NCBI GenBank assembly: GCA_902778925.1
Contig: CACYZN010000018.1
Location: 1 to 64,000, forward strand
DNA length: 64,000 nt
Direction: 5' to 3'
DNA from: an uncultured Bacteroidota bacterium
GTDB taxonomy: Bacteria; Bacteroidota; Bacteroidia; Bacteroidales; P3
Position 1 is the first letter of the stretch. The number at the start of each line of letters is the position of its first letter. Below the pieces are notes generated by a model that saw only the letters and a list, made by a program, of their open reading frames with translations, searched no databases and was not told the origin of the DNA. Positions 28,187 through 37,896 of this stretch are shown here, in pieces. The position numbers and the translations under genes were made by a program.

Positions 28187-29346
28187 AGAAACTTTGCGTT
28201 GAATATGGATACACGTCGCTAAATCACTACGGAGAGGAACTCTGTGGTGACAATGTGGAGATGACTTCCGATGGCGAGTGGACCACCCTGGTGCTGGCCG
28301 ACGGCTTGGGCAGTGGTGTGAAAGCTAATATTCTCTCTACTCTCACCAGCAAAATCCTATGCACGATGGTGGCCGGCGGCGCTGACATAGAGGACTGTGT
28401 CGGCACCATCATCCAGACCCTTCCTGTCTGCAAGGAGCGTGGCGTGGCCTATAGTACCTTCTCCATTATCCATGTGAACAACGAGGGTAGGGGCCACCTC
28501 TTTGAATTCGACAATCCCGAGGCTATATGGTATCATCATGGCCACACTTGCGATTTTCCGCGCGTTGAGATGAATGTTTTCGACAAGCGCGTCTTTGTCA
28601 CCGAATTGGAACTCGACGAGGGCGATATGGTGTTCGTGATGAGCGATGGTACCATTCACGCCGGCATCGGGCAGATGCTCAACTTTGGGTGGCAACGTAA
28701 GGAAATCATGGACCATCTGGACCACAACATTGACGCCCATATGTCGGCCCGTGCTGCAGCCTGCCTTTTGGCTTCGGCATGCAACGACCTCTACCTCGAC
28801 CGCCCAGGCGACGACACTACCGTGGCCGCCGTCCGCATGTGTCCGCGTACCATGGTTCACATCATGGTGGGACCGCCGGTGGACAAAGAAAAGGATGAGG
28901 AATATGTCCATCGCTTTATGATGGATGCCGACAAGCGCATCGTCTGCGGCGGCACAACCTCGCAGGTTGTCGCCCGTTGCATAGGCCGTAAACTTAAGAC
29001 CAGTTTCGACTTTCCCGACAAGGAAGTCCCTCCCATCGGTTTTATCGACGGCATCGACCTTGTCACCGAGGGAGTCATCACACTACGCCGCCTGCTGGCG
29101 TTGTCGGAGAAATACGTCTCTGTTAAAGACCTTACCCCTAAAACCTATGCCAAGAAGGATGGCGGCTCATTGTTGGCCAACATCATATTTGAGGAGGCTA
29201 CACATATTGTCTTCTTCGTCGGACAGAACGTCAACGCCGCCCATTCAGGACTTGAGATTGATATTACCATGAAACTAAAACTTGTTGAACGTCTGGCCGA
29301 CAATCTGCGCAAGATGGGTAAACAAGTAACCGTGAATTATGATTAA
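28183..29346 (+). CDS. PP2C/SpoIIE-type serine phosphatase, hydrogenase-linked
   Basis: A 387-residue SpoIIE-like protein phosphatase. The metal-binding Asp motifs are in LVLADGLGSGVKAN (near residue 38), VFVMSDGTIHAGIG (near 150) and the RPGDDTTVAAVRM end of the domain (near 208), the order used by PP2C/SpoIIE enzymes. The last 170 residues form a second, uncharacterised domain starting HIMVGPPVDKEKDEE. Its ATG overlaps the stop of the sensory hydrogenase and the group B hydrogenase follows 2 bp after it. Such phosphatases accompany group C [FeFe] sensory hydrogenases in Firmicutes, so it is probably the output of that sensor. The target is unknown. Confidence 0.87.
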   Translation: MKKLCVEYGYTSLNHYGEELCGDNVEMTSDGEWTTLVLADGLGSGVKANILSTLTSKILCTMVAGGADIEDCVGTIIQTLPVCKERGVAYSTFSIIHVNNEGRGHLFEFDNPEAIWYHHGHTCDFPRVEMNVFDKRVFVTELELDEGDMVFVMSDGTIHAGIGQMLNFGWQRKEIMDHLDHNIDAHMSARAAACLLASACNDLYLDRPGDDTTVAAVRMCPRTMVHIMVGPPVDKEKDEEYVHRFMMDADKRIVCGGTTSQVVARCIGRKLKTSFDFPDKEVPPIGFIDGIDLVTEGVITLRRLLALSEKYVSVKDLTPKTYAKKDGGSLLANIIFEEATHIVFFVGQNVNAAHSGLEIDITMKLKLVERLADNLRKMGKQVTVNYD

Positions 29347-29348
29347 CT

Positions 29349-30809
29349 ATGGAGCAGAAACTATTTGATACTAACGTACAATGGATTAAATACAAGGTAC
29401 TCAAAGAAGTCATCCGTCGTGCCTACGAGGGTGGACTTGAGAATGCCTACCTGGATATCCCCAAACTTATAAGCCCTGGCCCCAAGTCGGAACTCAACTG
29501 CTGTATTTACAAAGAACGGGCCATTGTCCAGGAACGTATCCATATGGCTATGGGTGGTGACAAGGATAATCCCAACCCGGTACAGGTTATGGAGACTGCC
29601 TGCGACGAGTGTCCTGCTGCAGGTATGCTCGTCACTGAGGCATGCCGTGGCTGTATGATGCATTCTTGCAAGGAGGTGTGCCCCAAGGGCGCCATCACTA
29701 TTGTCAACCACCGCTGCCATATTGACAAAGAGAAGTGCATTGAGTGTGGCAAATGTGCCGCAGCCTGTCCGTACAGCGCCATTATTGCCCAGAAGCGTCC
29801 CTGCATTAAAAGCTGCAAGCCCAAGGCTCTCTCCATCCGACAAGAGGACGACAAGGCCGTCATCGACAATGACAAGTGCATTTCCTGTGGTGCATGCGTG
29901 GTAAGTTGCCCCTTCGGCGCCATTACCGACCGTTCGTTGGTGCTTGATATTATCGACATATTGAAACAGTCGGAGGATAATACCAAATATCGGGTCTATG
30001 CTGTCATTGCTCCTGCCATTGTGGGACAATGTCGTTTTGGCCGTATCGAGCAAGTGGTTACCGCTATCAAGCGTCTTGGATTCCATCAAGTGGTAGAAGC
30101 AGCTCTTGGTGCTGACATCACTCTATATACCGAAGCCCGCGAATTCCAACACAAAGCTTCGGAGAGCGACAGTCCTATGATGACAACGAGTTGTTGCCCC
30201 GCTTTTGTACGTTTCATAGAGACCAACTTCCCTGAATTCAAGGATGCCATCTCGACTTCTCCCTCACCGATGATTACCACAGCGCGCCTTATTAAGCGCA
30301 GCGACCCCACGGCAAAGGTGGTCTTCATCGGTCCTTGTGCAGCCAAGAAGTTCGAGTATACCTTAGAAAAGACACAGGGTATGATTGATAGTGTAATGAG
30401 CTTTGAAGAGTTGCAGGCATTCCTCGATGCAAGAGGTATTGATACCACACAATGTGAGGATACTCATCTCGACAATGCATCCTTCTACGGTCGTATCTTT
30501 GCAAAGAGTGGTGGTATTGCCCAAGGTGTGGCACATGTGGCAGAAAAGCTTGGGTTGGAAGGCGTGAGGCCATGTGTTATGAACGGCATCGACCAATGTC
30601 GTCAGCATTTAGCTTTGCTGCGTGCAAAGAAAGAGACCGCCAACTTCTTCGAAGGTATGGCCTGCGACGGAGGCTGTGTGGGCGGCCCGCTGAGTATCAC
30701 CCGTTCGCCGAAAAACGTTTTCGATGTGGACAAATATGGTAACTCCGCTGCAGAAAAGGATATTGACGGATCTGTCAACTTATACAAGATGACAATGAAA
30801 GAAGAATAG
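29349..30809 (+). CDS. [FeFe] hydrogenase, group B type
   Basis: A 486-residue monomeric iron hydrogenase, like the group B family found in anaerobic Firmicutes and Bacteroidetes. The N-terminus has several ferredoxin-like clusters: CDECPAAGMLVTEACRGC (near 78-95), CIECGKCAAACP (near 132) and CISCGACVVSCP (near 177). The H-cluster signatures are intact: TSCCPAF (near 280), GPCAAKKFE (near 327) and EGMACDGGCVGGP (near 434). This enzyme probably evolves H2 from reduced ferredoxin to dispose of electrons during fermentation, though group B activity is little studied. No HydEFG maturases are in the window. It follows the PP2C gene by 2 bp and is 42 bp before pckA. Confidence 0.93.
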   Translation: MEQKLFDTNVQWIKYKVLKEVIRRAYEGGLENAYLDIPKLISPGPKSELNCCIYKERAIVQERIHMAMGGDKDNPNPVQVMETACDECPAAGMLVTEACRGCMMHSCKEVCPKGAITIVNHRCHIDKEKCIECGKCAAACPYSAIIAQKRPCIKSCKPKALSIRQEDDKAVIDNDKCISCGACVVSCPFGAITDRSLVLDIIDILKQSEDNTKYRVYAVIAPAIVGQCRFGRIEQVVTAIKRLGFHQVVEAALGADITLYTEAREFQHKASESDSPMMTTSCCPAFVRFIETNFPEFKDAISTSPSPMITTARLIKRSDPTAKVVFIGPCAAKKFEYTLEKTQGMIDSVMSFEELQAFLDARGIDTTQCEDTHLDNASFYGRIFAKSGGIAQGVAHVAEKLGLEGVRPCVMNGIDQCRQHLALLRAKKETANFFEGMACDGGCVGGPLSITRSPKNVFDVDKYGNSAAEKDIDGSVNLYKMTMKEE

Positions 30810-30851
30810 ACAAACAAAAACAGTAAAATAAAAACAAAAACCGAAATAGTT

Positions 30852-32474
30852 ATGAACGAAAAAATCAGAAAAGACCTTGAGGCGCTTGGTATCACTGGCG
30901 TGAAGGATATTCATCACAATCCCTCGTATGAGGATCTGTTCAAGTTCGAAATGGCCCCCAGCCTGACTGGCTACGAAAAGGGACAACTCACCGAGCTTGA
31001 TGCAATCAACGTGATGACAGGTATCTATACTGGCCGTTCTCCCAAGGATAAATACATAGTCATGGACGAACAGTCGAAGAACACCGTTTGGTGGACATCG
31101 GACGAGTATAAGAACGACAACCACCCAATGAGCGAGGAGGTGTGGGATCACGTGAAGGACCTGGCCAAGAAACAACTCTGCGGCAAGAACCTCTTTGTGG
31201 TTGACGCCTTCTGTGGTGCCAACAAGGACACTCGCATCGCCGTTCGTTTCATTATGGAAGTGGCTTGGCAGGCTCACTTTGTGACCAATATGTTTATCAA
31301 GCCCACAGCAGAAGAACTGCGGAGTTTCACGCCCAGTTTCACCGTCTATGCTGCATCGAAAGCCAAGGTAGACGACTATCAGGCCCTTGGCCTCAACAGC
31401 GACACTTGCGTTGCCTTCAATGTTAGTAGCCGCGAGCAGGTTATCCTCAACACCTGGTACGGTGGCGAGATGAAAAAGGGTATGTTCAGCATGATGAACT
31501 ACTACCTGCCTTTGCGCGGCATAGCCGCCATGCATTGCTCGGCCAATACCGACATGCAGGGTAAGCACACCGCCATTTTCTTTGGCCTTTCTGGCACCGG
31601 AAAGACCACCCTTAGCACAGATCCCAAACGCCTCCTTATCGGCGACGACGAGCACGGCTGGGACGACGAAGGCGTTTTTAACTTCGAGGGCGGTTGCTAC
31701 GCCAAGGTTATAAACCTTGACAAGGAAAGTGAGCCTGACATCTACAACGCCATACGTCGCAACGCCTTGTTAGAGAATGTCACAGTGGCTGCCGACGGCA
31801 AGATTGACTTCAAGGACAAGAGTGTTACCGAAAATACCCGAGTGAGCTATCCTATTGACCATATCGAGAAGATAGTCCAGCCGGTACATGGCAAGAGCGC
31901 AGGTCCTGCCGCCGAGAATGTTATATTTCTCTCGGCTGACGCATTCGGTGTGCTGCCTCCAGTGAGCATCCTTACTGCCGACCAGTGCAAGTATTATTTC
32001 CTGAGCGGCTTCACTGCAAAACTGGCCGGTACCGAGCGCGGCATCACCGAGCCTACGCCTACCTTCAGTGCTTGCTTTGGCCAGGCTTTCCTCGAACTGC
32101 ACCCCACCAAATATGCTGAAGAATTGGTGAAGCGCATGGAGAAAAGCGGTGCCAAAGCCTATCTGGTCAATACTGGTTGGAACGGCACTGGCAAGCGCAT
32201 CAGCATTAAGGACACCCGTGGCATAATTGATGCTATTCTCGACGGCTCTATCCTCAAGGCTGAGACCAAGAAGATACCGTACTTCGACTTCGAGGTGCCC
32301 ACTGCATTGCCTGGCGTAGACCCGAAGATTCTGGATCCTCGTGACACCTATGCCGATACTAAGGTGTGGGACGAGAAAGCTCGCGACTTGGCCGAGCGTT
32401 TTATAAAGAACTTTGTGAAGTTCACCCATAATGAAGCCGGCAAGGCCTTGGTCGCTGCAGGTCCGAAATTGTAA
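30852..32474 (+). CDS. pckA: Phosphoenolpyruvate carboxykinase (ATP)
   Basis: Interconverts oxaloacetate and PEP with ATP; in Bacteroidetes it often runs toward oxaloacetate, feeding succinate formation and making ATP. The 540-residue protein has the P-loop [16 protein letters not shown] (near residues 245-260), the kinase-2 acidic motif [24 protein letters not shown] (near 265-285) and the substrate site TGRSPKDK near 58. Together with ppdK upstream it encloses the hydrogenase module, so PEP, pyruvate, PPi and H2 metabolism are adjacent. No clear promoter is seen in the 42-bp spacer, so it may be read from the upstream genes. Confidence 0.97.
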   Translation: MNEKIRKDLEALGITGVKDIHHNPSYEDLFKFEMAPSLTGYEKGQLTELDAINVMTGIYTGRSPKDKYIVMDEQSKNTVWWTSDEYKNDNHPMSEEVWDHVKDLAKKQLCGKNLFVVDAFCGANKDTRIAVRFIMEVAWQAHFVTNMFIKPTAEELRSFTPSFTVYAASKAKVDDYQALGLNSDTCVAFNVSSREQVILNTWYGGEMKKGMFSMMNYYLPLRGIAAMHCSANTDMQGKHTAIFFGLSGTGKTTLSTDPKRLLIGDDEHGWDDEGVFNFEGGCYAKVINLDKESEPDIYNAIRRNALLENVTVAADGKIDFKDKSVTENTRVSYPIDHIEKIVQPVHGKSAGPAAENVIFLSADAFGVLPPVSILTADQCKYYFLSGFTAKLAGTERGITEPTPTFSACFGQAFLELHPTKYAEELVKRMEKSGAKAYLVNTGWNGTGKRISIKDTRGIIDAILDGSILKAETKKIPYFDFEVPTALPGVDPKILDPRDTYADTKVWDEKARDLAERFIKNFVKFTHNEAGKALVAAGPKL

Positions 32475-32483
32475 TTGGAAAGC

Positions 32484-33911
32484 ATGAAAAGACTGCTGAT
32501 AAGCCTGTTCCTTGTTGGAGCAACCTGCCTTGCATGGGCCTATGACATAAAAGTGCCCATGCAAGGTTATTCTCTTTATTTTAATATCGTCGACAGCAAC
32601 CAGCATCATGTTGCCGCAACAGCACCACGCACTGCTGGCAACCACCGCTGGAATGGCGAGAAAGCCCCGGCGGGCGTATTGGAGCTACCGTCAGAAATAG
32701 AGTTCGAGGGTATAAAATACACACTTACTGCTATCGAAGAACGCGCTTTCTCCGGCTGCACGCGCATTACGGGTGTGGTGTTGCCGACCTCGTTGGCCAG
32801 TATCGGTGCCTATGCCTTTAGCAACTGCACTGGTATGCGCGGCGTGTTGACCATAGGCGAAAACATAAGAAGTATTGGTTTGTCGGCCTTCTATGGCTGT
32901 AAAGGTATCGTCGAACTGCAATACAATGCCGTGGCCTGCTCTTCGATGGGTAGTTCCAGCAATACCGTATTCTCGGGTTGCCATGGAATAAAGAAAGTGA
33001 CCTTTGGTCCCAGCGTGCAGCAGATACCAGCCTATGCTTTTGCCGGCTTGAATATGCTGAAGACGGAAGTTGTGCTGCCCGAAAGCCTAGTTTCAATTGG
33101 CGACTATGCGTTTGCCTACTGCAATGTGCTTCCGAGAGTAACCATTCCGGCATCGGTGAAAACAATGGGTGAGAGAGTGTTTTATCGTTGCACCAATCTC
33201 AAGCAAGTAACCATCGACGCCTTGGTGCCTCCTACACTAGGTAATGAGTCTTTTAGCGGCATAAGCGCAGTTGCTACACTTATAGTGCCCTGCATTGGCG
33301 AGGAACGTTACCGCCAGGCCGACGAATGGAAGCGTATACCGCACATCAAGAAGATGGAACCCTGCACCATCAATATCTTGGCTGGTAGCAATGATCCACA
33401 AATGGGCGTTGTGATGGGTGGTGGCAACCATGTTCTTGGCGACACCATCACACTGACAGCTGTATGCCATGCCGGCTACGGCTTCAAGGGCTGGAGCGAC
33501 GGTATGACCGATAATCCACGCCGTGTCGTTATCACCGACACCTTCAGTTGCACGGCCATGTTCCAAGCCACTGAGGTCAAGCGTGAAATAGAGTACGTGC
33601 ACGACACTATCTATAAGGACGGCATAGAGACCATCTATGAGTACTATGAGATCAATGACATTGCAGAGCCCATCGACGAGCAAGAAGAGGTGGTATACAA
33701 TAGCCAAAAGCGCCGCATCGAAGTGCCGATAGACCGTAAGGAGATAGTAAGTGTTGCCTTGTACAACGACGCCGGGGTATGTGTAAGCACTGGCAAGCCA
33801 CGCTTCGGGCATATCAATATGCGCCGTTACCCCACAGGGTACTATATCGTGCGAATTACCACTGCTGACGAAGAACAGGCAGTGAGATTCCTTCATGTAA
33901 AGAATAGATAA
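32484..33911 (+). CDS. BspA-like leucine-rich repeat secreted protein with T9SS-type C-terminus
   Basis: A 475-residue exported protein. The signal peptide is MKRLLISLFLVGATCLAWA; the ATG at 32484 is preferred over 32475. Residues about 60-270 are BspA-type (LRR_5) repeats of the form EERAFSGCTRITGVVLPTSLASIGAYAFSNC, repeated about seven times with the usual L-P-x-S-L-x-x-I-G-x-Y-A-F pattern. Then comes an InlB/B-repeat-like segment GYGFKGWSDG near 335 and an acidic linker. The last 60 residues (VSVALYNDAGVCVSTG, then YPTGYYIVRITTADEEQAVRFL) resemble a type A T9SS signal. Likely a surface adhesin or matrix-binding protein; the ligand is unknown. Confidence 0.82.
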   Translation: MKRLLISLFLVGATCLAWAYDIKVPMQGYSLYFNIVDSNQHHVAATAPRTAGNHRWNGEKAPAGVLELPSEIEFEGIKYTLTAIEERAFSGCTRITGVVLPTSLASIGAYAFSNCTGMRGVLTIGENIRSIGLSAFYGCKGIVELQYNAVACSSMGSSSNTVFSGCHGIKKVTFGPSVQQIPAYAFAGLNMLKTEVVLPESLVSIGDYAFAYCNVLPRVTIPASVKTMGERVFYRCTNLKQVTIDALVPPTLGNESFSGISAVATLIVPCIGEERYRQADEWKRIPHIKKMEPCTINILAGSNDPQMGVVMGGGNHVLGDTITLTAVCHAGYGFKGWSDGMTDNPRRVVITDTFSCTAMFQATEVKREIEYVHDTIYKDGIETIYEYYEINDIAEPIDEQEEVVYNSQKRRIEVPIDRKEIVSVALYNDAGVCVSTGKPRFGHINMRRYPTGYYIVRITTADEEQAVRFLHVKNR

Positions 33912-33939
33912 CCGACAATAACAAATAAACAATACAAAT

Positions 33940-36789
33940 ATGATGACAAACAACTTTGCATCGCGCCATAACGGAGTCTCTAGTGCTGCCGATATGGAGA
34001 AAATGCTCAACACCATTGGAGTTAAGTCTTTGGACGAGTTAATTGAAAAGACCGTTCCTTCGGCAATACGTGCCGACAAGCCTCTCGACCTCGAAGCAGG
34101 CATCGGCGAGTACGAGTTCCTAAACCGTTGCCGTGCACTTGCCAAGAAGAATAAACTCTACCGTTCCTATATCGGTATGGGTTACTATGGCACCGTTACG
34201 CCTGCCGTCATCATGCGCAACGTGTTCGAGAATGCCGGCTGGTACACCAGCTACACTCCCTACCAGACCGAAATCAGCCAGGGACGCCTGGAGGCCTTGA
34301 TGAACTATCAGACCATGGTGGCTGATATGACCGGCATGCCGCTCTCCAATGCCTGTCTGCTCGACGAGGCTACCGCTGCCGGCGAAGCCATGATTATGTT
34401 CTTCAATAGCCGTTCGCGTCAGGCCGTCAAGGATGGCGTCTGCAAGGTGTTTGTCGACGAAGGTATTCTGCCTCAGACCCTCGCGGTTATGAAGACCAAT
34501 GCTGCCCCGCGTGGTATAGAGATTGTTACCGGCAAGGCCTCACAGACAGAACTCGATGGCACATACTTCGCATCCTTTGTGCAGTATCCCAACCAGTTCG
34601 GCGAGGCACAGGATTGGACCGAATATATATCCAAATGCCATGAGAAGGGTATCTTCGTCTGCATGGCCACTGACCTGATGGCTCTGGCTCTGATGAAGAC
34701 TCCTGGCGATATGGGTGCCGACTGTGCCGTCGGTAACGCCCAGCGCTTCGGCTTGCCGATGGGCTTTGGCGGTCCTCATGCCGGCTTCTTCGCCTTCACC
34801 GAGGCCTTCAAACGAGCTTTCCCCGGCCGTATCATCGGTTGGAGCGTCGATGCCAAGGGCAACCCCGCACTCCGTATGGCACTCGGCATGCGCGAGCAGC
34901 ACATCAAACGCGATAAAGCGACCTCGAACATCTGCACCTCTGCCGCACTCGTGGCCAACATGAGCGGCTTCTATGCCGTGTGGCATGGCCCGGAGGGTAT
35001 CCGCAACATCGCCACCCACATCTGCGCCCGTGCCCACCGTTTGGCTATGGAACTCGAGCAGTACGGCTACAAGCAGTGGAACAAGGTCTTCTTCGACACC
35101 CTCGCTCTGCAGTGCCCCGTGCCCACCGCCAAGGTGCGCGAGGTGGCCTTGAAGCACGAGATAAACTTCCGCTACATCTGCGAGGAATGCATCGGCATCT
35201 CTATCGACGAGACCACCGAGAAGGCCGACCTCGACGCCATCGTGGCTTGCCTGGCCGAGGCTGCCGGCAAGACTGCCCAGCCCCTTGAGTGCAAGGGCTG
35301 CTGCTGCAAGTTCGCCGACGAGGCCATTCCCACCGACCTCAAACGTCAGAGCGGCTACCTTGCCGAGAAGGTCTTCAACAGCTATCACGACGAGACCTCG
35401 ATGATGCGCTACATCAAGCGCCTCGAGGAGAAAGACCTTTCGCTCAACCGCGCCATGATACCGCTGGGCTCCTGCACCATGAAGCTCAACGCCGCTGCCG
35501 AGATGATGCCCCTCAGCTGGAGTAAATTCGGTGGTCTGCATCCCTTCGTCCCCGCCGACCAAGCTGAAGGCTACCTTGAGATGATTCACGACATCGAGCG
35601 CCGTCTGGCCGTCATCACCGGCTTTGCTGGCTGCTCGCTGCAACCCTGCTCTGGTGCCTACGGTGAGTACAGTGGTCTTACGGTCATCCGCAACTACCAT
35701 ATCGCCAATGGCCAGGGCCAGCGCAACGTCTGCCTTATCCCCGCCAGTGCCCACGGCACCAACCCCGCCTCGGCTGCCAAGGCCGGTATGACGGTGGTGG
35801 TGGTGAAGTGCAACGACCGCGGCGATGTCGACATCGACGACCTGCGTGCCAAAGCCGAGCAGTATAAAGACACCCTCAGCTGCCTGATGATTACCTATCC
35901 GTCGACCCACGGTGCCTTCGAGGAGGGCATTCTCGACATCATCAATATCATCCACAGCATGGGTGCTCTCGTCTACATGGACGGTGCCAACATGAATGCC
36001 CAGGTGGGCCTCACCAGTCCCGGCCGTATGGGTGCCGACGTGTGCCACCTGAATCTGCACAAGACCTTTGCCATGCCTCACGGCGGTGGCGGTCCCGGCG
36101 TAGGCCCCATCTGTGTGAGCCAGAAACTGGTCGACTACCTGCCTTCGCACCCTGTCATCGAGGTCGGTGGCAAGAAGGGCAACACCATGGCCGCCGCTCC
36201 CTATGGTAGCGCCATGCTCCTGCCCATCACCTACGGCTACCTGCTGATGCTCGGTGGCGAAGGCCTCACCTCGGCCACCACCCACGCCATCCTCAACGCC
36301 AACTACCTCCGTGCCCGCCTGCAGAAGTACTACAAGATACTCTACACCGGCAAGAACGGCATGTGCGGCCACGAGATGATTGTCGACTTCAGCGAATTCA
36401 GCCTCAAGGTCAGCGTCGGCGATGTCGCCAAGCGCCTTATGGACTATGGCTTCCACGCTCCCACCGTGGCCTTCCCGGTGCACAACACCCTTATGGTCGA
36501 GCCCACCGAGAGCGAGCCGCTGAGTGAACTGGACCGTTTCTGCGACGCCATGATTGCCATCCGTCAGGAGATCGACGACATCATGACCGGCAAGAGCGAC
36601 GAGAAATGCAACCCCATCTGCAACGCTCCGCACACCATGCAGGTGGTCTGCGCCGACGAATGGACGCTGCCCTACAGCCGCCAGAAAGCCGCCTTCCCGC
36701 TGCCTCACACCGAGAAGTACTGGCCCACCATCAGCAAGATCGACGACGCCTACGGCGACCGCAACCTGCAGGCCGTCTGGGCTGAATAA
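33940..36789 (+). CDS. gcvP: Glycine dehydrogenase (decarboxylating), P-protein
   Basis: PLP enzyme of the glycine cleavage system: decarboxylates glycine and loads the aminomethyl group on lipoyl-GcvH. At 949 residues it is the fused single-chain form. N-terminal half: ASRHNGVSSAADMEKML, then TPYQTEISQGRLEALMNYQTMVADMTG (near 105-135). The PLP lysine lies in LNLHKTFAMPHGGGGPGVGP near residue 708. The other gcv genes are not adjacent. The gene starts 28 bp after the BspA-like gene, with no riboswitch in between. A terminator hairpin follows the stop. Confidence 0.97.
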   Translation: MMTNNFASRHNGVSSAADMEKMLNTIGVKSLDELIEKTVPSAIRADKPLDLEAGIGEYEFLNRCRALAKKNKLYRSYIGMGYYGTVTPAVIMRNVFENAGWYTSYTPYQTEISQGRLEALMNYQTMVADMTGMPLSNACLLDEATAAGEAMIMFFNSRSRQAVKDGVCKVFVDEGILPQTLAVMKTNAAPRGIEIVTGKASQTELDGTYFASFVQYPNQFGEAQDWTEYISKCHEKGIFVCMATDLMALALMKTPGDMGADCAVGNAQRFGLPMGFGGPHAGFFAFTEAFKRAFPGRIIGWSVDAKGNPALRMALGMREQHIKRDKATSNICTSAALVANMSGFYAVWHGPEGIRNIATHICARAHRLAMELEQYGYKQWNKVFFDTLALQCPVPTAKVREVALKHEINFRYICEECIGISIDETTEKADLDAIVACLAEAAGKTAQPLECKGCCCKFADEAIPTDLKRQSGYLAEKVFNSYHDETSMMRYIKRLEEKDLSLNRAMIPLGSCTMKLNAAAEMMPLSWSKFGGLHPFVPADQAEGYLEMIHDIERRLAVITGFAGCSLQPCSGAYGEYSGLTVIRNYHIANGQGQRNVCLIPASAHGTNPASAAKAGMTVVVVKCNDRGDVDIDDLRAKAEQYKDTLSCLMITYPSTHGAFEEGILDIINIIHSMGALVYMDGANMNAQVGLTSPGRMGADVCHLNLHKTFAMPHGGGGPGVGPICVSQKLVDYLPSHPVIEVGGKKGNTMAAAPYGSAMLLPITYGYLLMLGGEGLTSATTHAILNANYLRARLQKYYKILYTGKNGMCGHEMIVDFSEFSLKVSVGDVAKRLMDYGFHAPTVAFPVHNTLMVEPTESEPLSELDRFCDAMIAIRQEIDDIMTGKSDEKCNPICNAPHTMQVVCADEWTLPYSRQKAAFPLPHTEKYWPTISKIDDAYGDRNLQAVWAE

Positions 36790-36801
36790 TACAACAACAA
36801 G

Positions 36802-36849
36802 AACAAGAGGGTGTGCTACTGTCAGCAGTAGACATCCTCTTGTTGTTTT
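36802..36849 (+). terminator. Intrinsic terminator after gcvP
   Basis: AACAAGAGGGTGT (36802-36814) pairs with ACATCCTCTTGTT (36832-36844), with an inner CTACTG/CAGTAG stem, followed by GTTTTG. The terminator overlaps the region just before the next start codon at 36853. Confidence 0.85.
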
Positions 36850-36852
36850 GCA

Positions 36853-37896
36853 ATGAGCAACCCGATAAAACAGACCATCAAGCGCCTGCTAGGCAAGCAG
36901 TTGAGCAGCCATCTGCTCTACCGCCGCTACTATCGCCGCGCCCTCGAGCGTGCAGGCTTTCCTATGGGCAAGGCTGCCGGCGAAGAGGCCTACAAGGCCA
37001 AATGGCACCAGCTGAGCCGATGGGTCGAACCCTACAGCTACCGTCTCTTCTCTCACTATTGCGGCCCCACGCCCGACATCATCCCCGAGGATATAATGCA
37101 CAACATCGTCGAGGCTACGCTCAATCCGCGCCACCTGTGGGATGTGTACGAGGACAAGAATATGTTCCCGCTGCTGCTCGACGCCGATGTGGTGCCTCGC
37201 ACAGTGGCCCGCCGTGTAGGTGGCGGCCCCATCGATTATGCCACATCCCTTGCCGGACTTCAGGTGCCGCTGATACTCAAGCCGTCGATAGCCAGCTCGT
37301 GCGGCGAGCATATACTGCGTTTCGACAGGGTGGGGGACAACTACGTAAGCAATACCGGTCTACCCCTCGACGAGGCGATGCTGACGGCCTATGGCAGCGA
37401 CTGGGTGCTGCAGGAAGCCATTGTGCAGCATCCTCTCATGGCGCAGTTCTGCTCCACCTCGGTCAATACCATGCGTCTGGTGGTCTACCGCTCGGTTGTC
37501 GACCTGCAGCCGCACCTCACCTGTGGCATCTTCCGTATGGGGAACGAGGGCTCGGTGGTCGACAACGCCGTTGCTGGTGGACTATATGTCGGTATCGACG
37601 TCGAGCATGGGCGTCTGCGGGGCGATGCCTTCGACATCATGGGGCGCCACAAGCCCTTTGTCGGCTGCGACCTGCCCTGCTGGGACAAGGTGGTCGACCT
37701 GGCCTGCTACGTCGCCTCGCGCATACCGCACCATCATCTTCTGGCTCTCGACATAGCCGTTGCTGCAAATGAAAAGCCGATGCTGCTGGAATACAACATC
37801 GGCGGTTTCAGTTCGTGTGTCTATAACTACACGGGGCAGACGGTGTTCGGACAGTACACCGACGAGGTCATTCGATGGGTTCTGGCTCGGCGTTGA
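36853..37896 (+). CDS. Sugar-transfer-associated ATP-grasp protein
   Basis: A 347-residue protein of the ATP-grasp family found with sugar-transfer genes (PF14397-like). The N-terminal KQTIKRLLGKQLSSHLLYRRYYRR is basic. The ATP-grasp core shows LILKPSIASSCGEHILRFD (nucleotide-binding Lys, near residue 140), WVLQEAIVQHPLM (near 180), SVNTMRLVVYR (near 200) and the metal-binding end LALDIAVAANEKPMLLEYNIGGFSSCVYN (near 300-328). It probably forms an amide or similar bond in a surface glycan; the substrate is unknown. It starts 4 bp after the gcvP terminator. Its last 29 bases overlap the end of clpC on the other strand. Confidence 0.83.
   Translation: MSNPIKQTIKRLLGKQLSSHLLYRRYYRRALERAGFPMGKAAGEEAYKAKWHQLSRWVEPYSYRLFSHYCGPTPDIIPEDIMHNIVEATLNPRHLWDVYEDKNMFPLLLDADVVPRTVARRVGGGPIDYATSLAGLQVPLILKPSIASSCGEHILRFDRVGDNYVSNTGLPLDEAMLTAYGSDWVLQEAIVQHPLMAQFCSTSVNTMRLVVYRSVVDLQPHLTCGIFRMGNEGSVVDNAVAGGLYVGIDVEHGRLRGDAFDIMGRHKPFVGCDLPCWDKVVDLACYVASRIPHHHLLALDIAVAANEKPMLLEYNIGGFSSCVYNYTGQTVFGQYTDEVIRWVLARR

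Noticed and set aside
33912..33939. Glycine riboswitch upstream of gcvP
   Set aside because: Only 28 bases separate it from the preceding gene, with no room for an aptamer.
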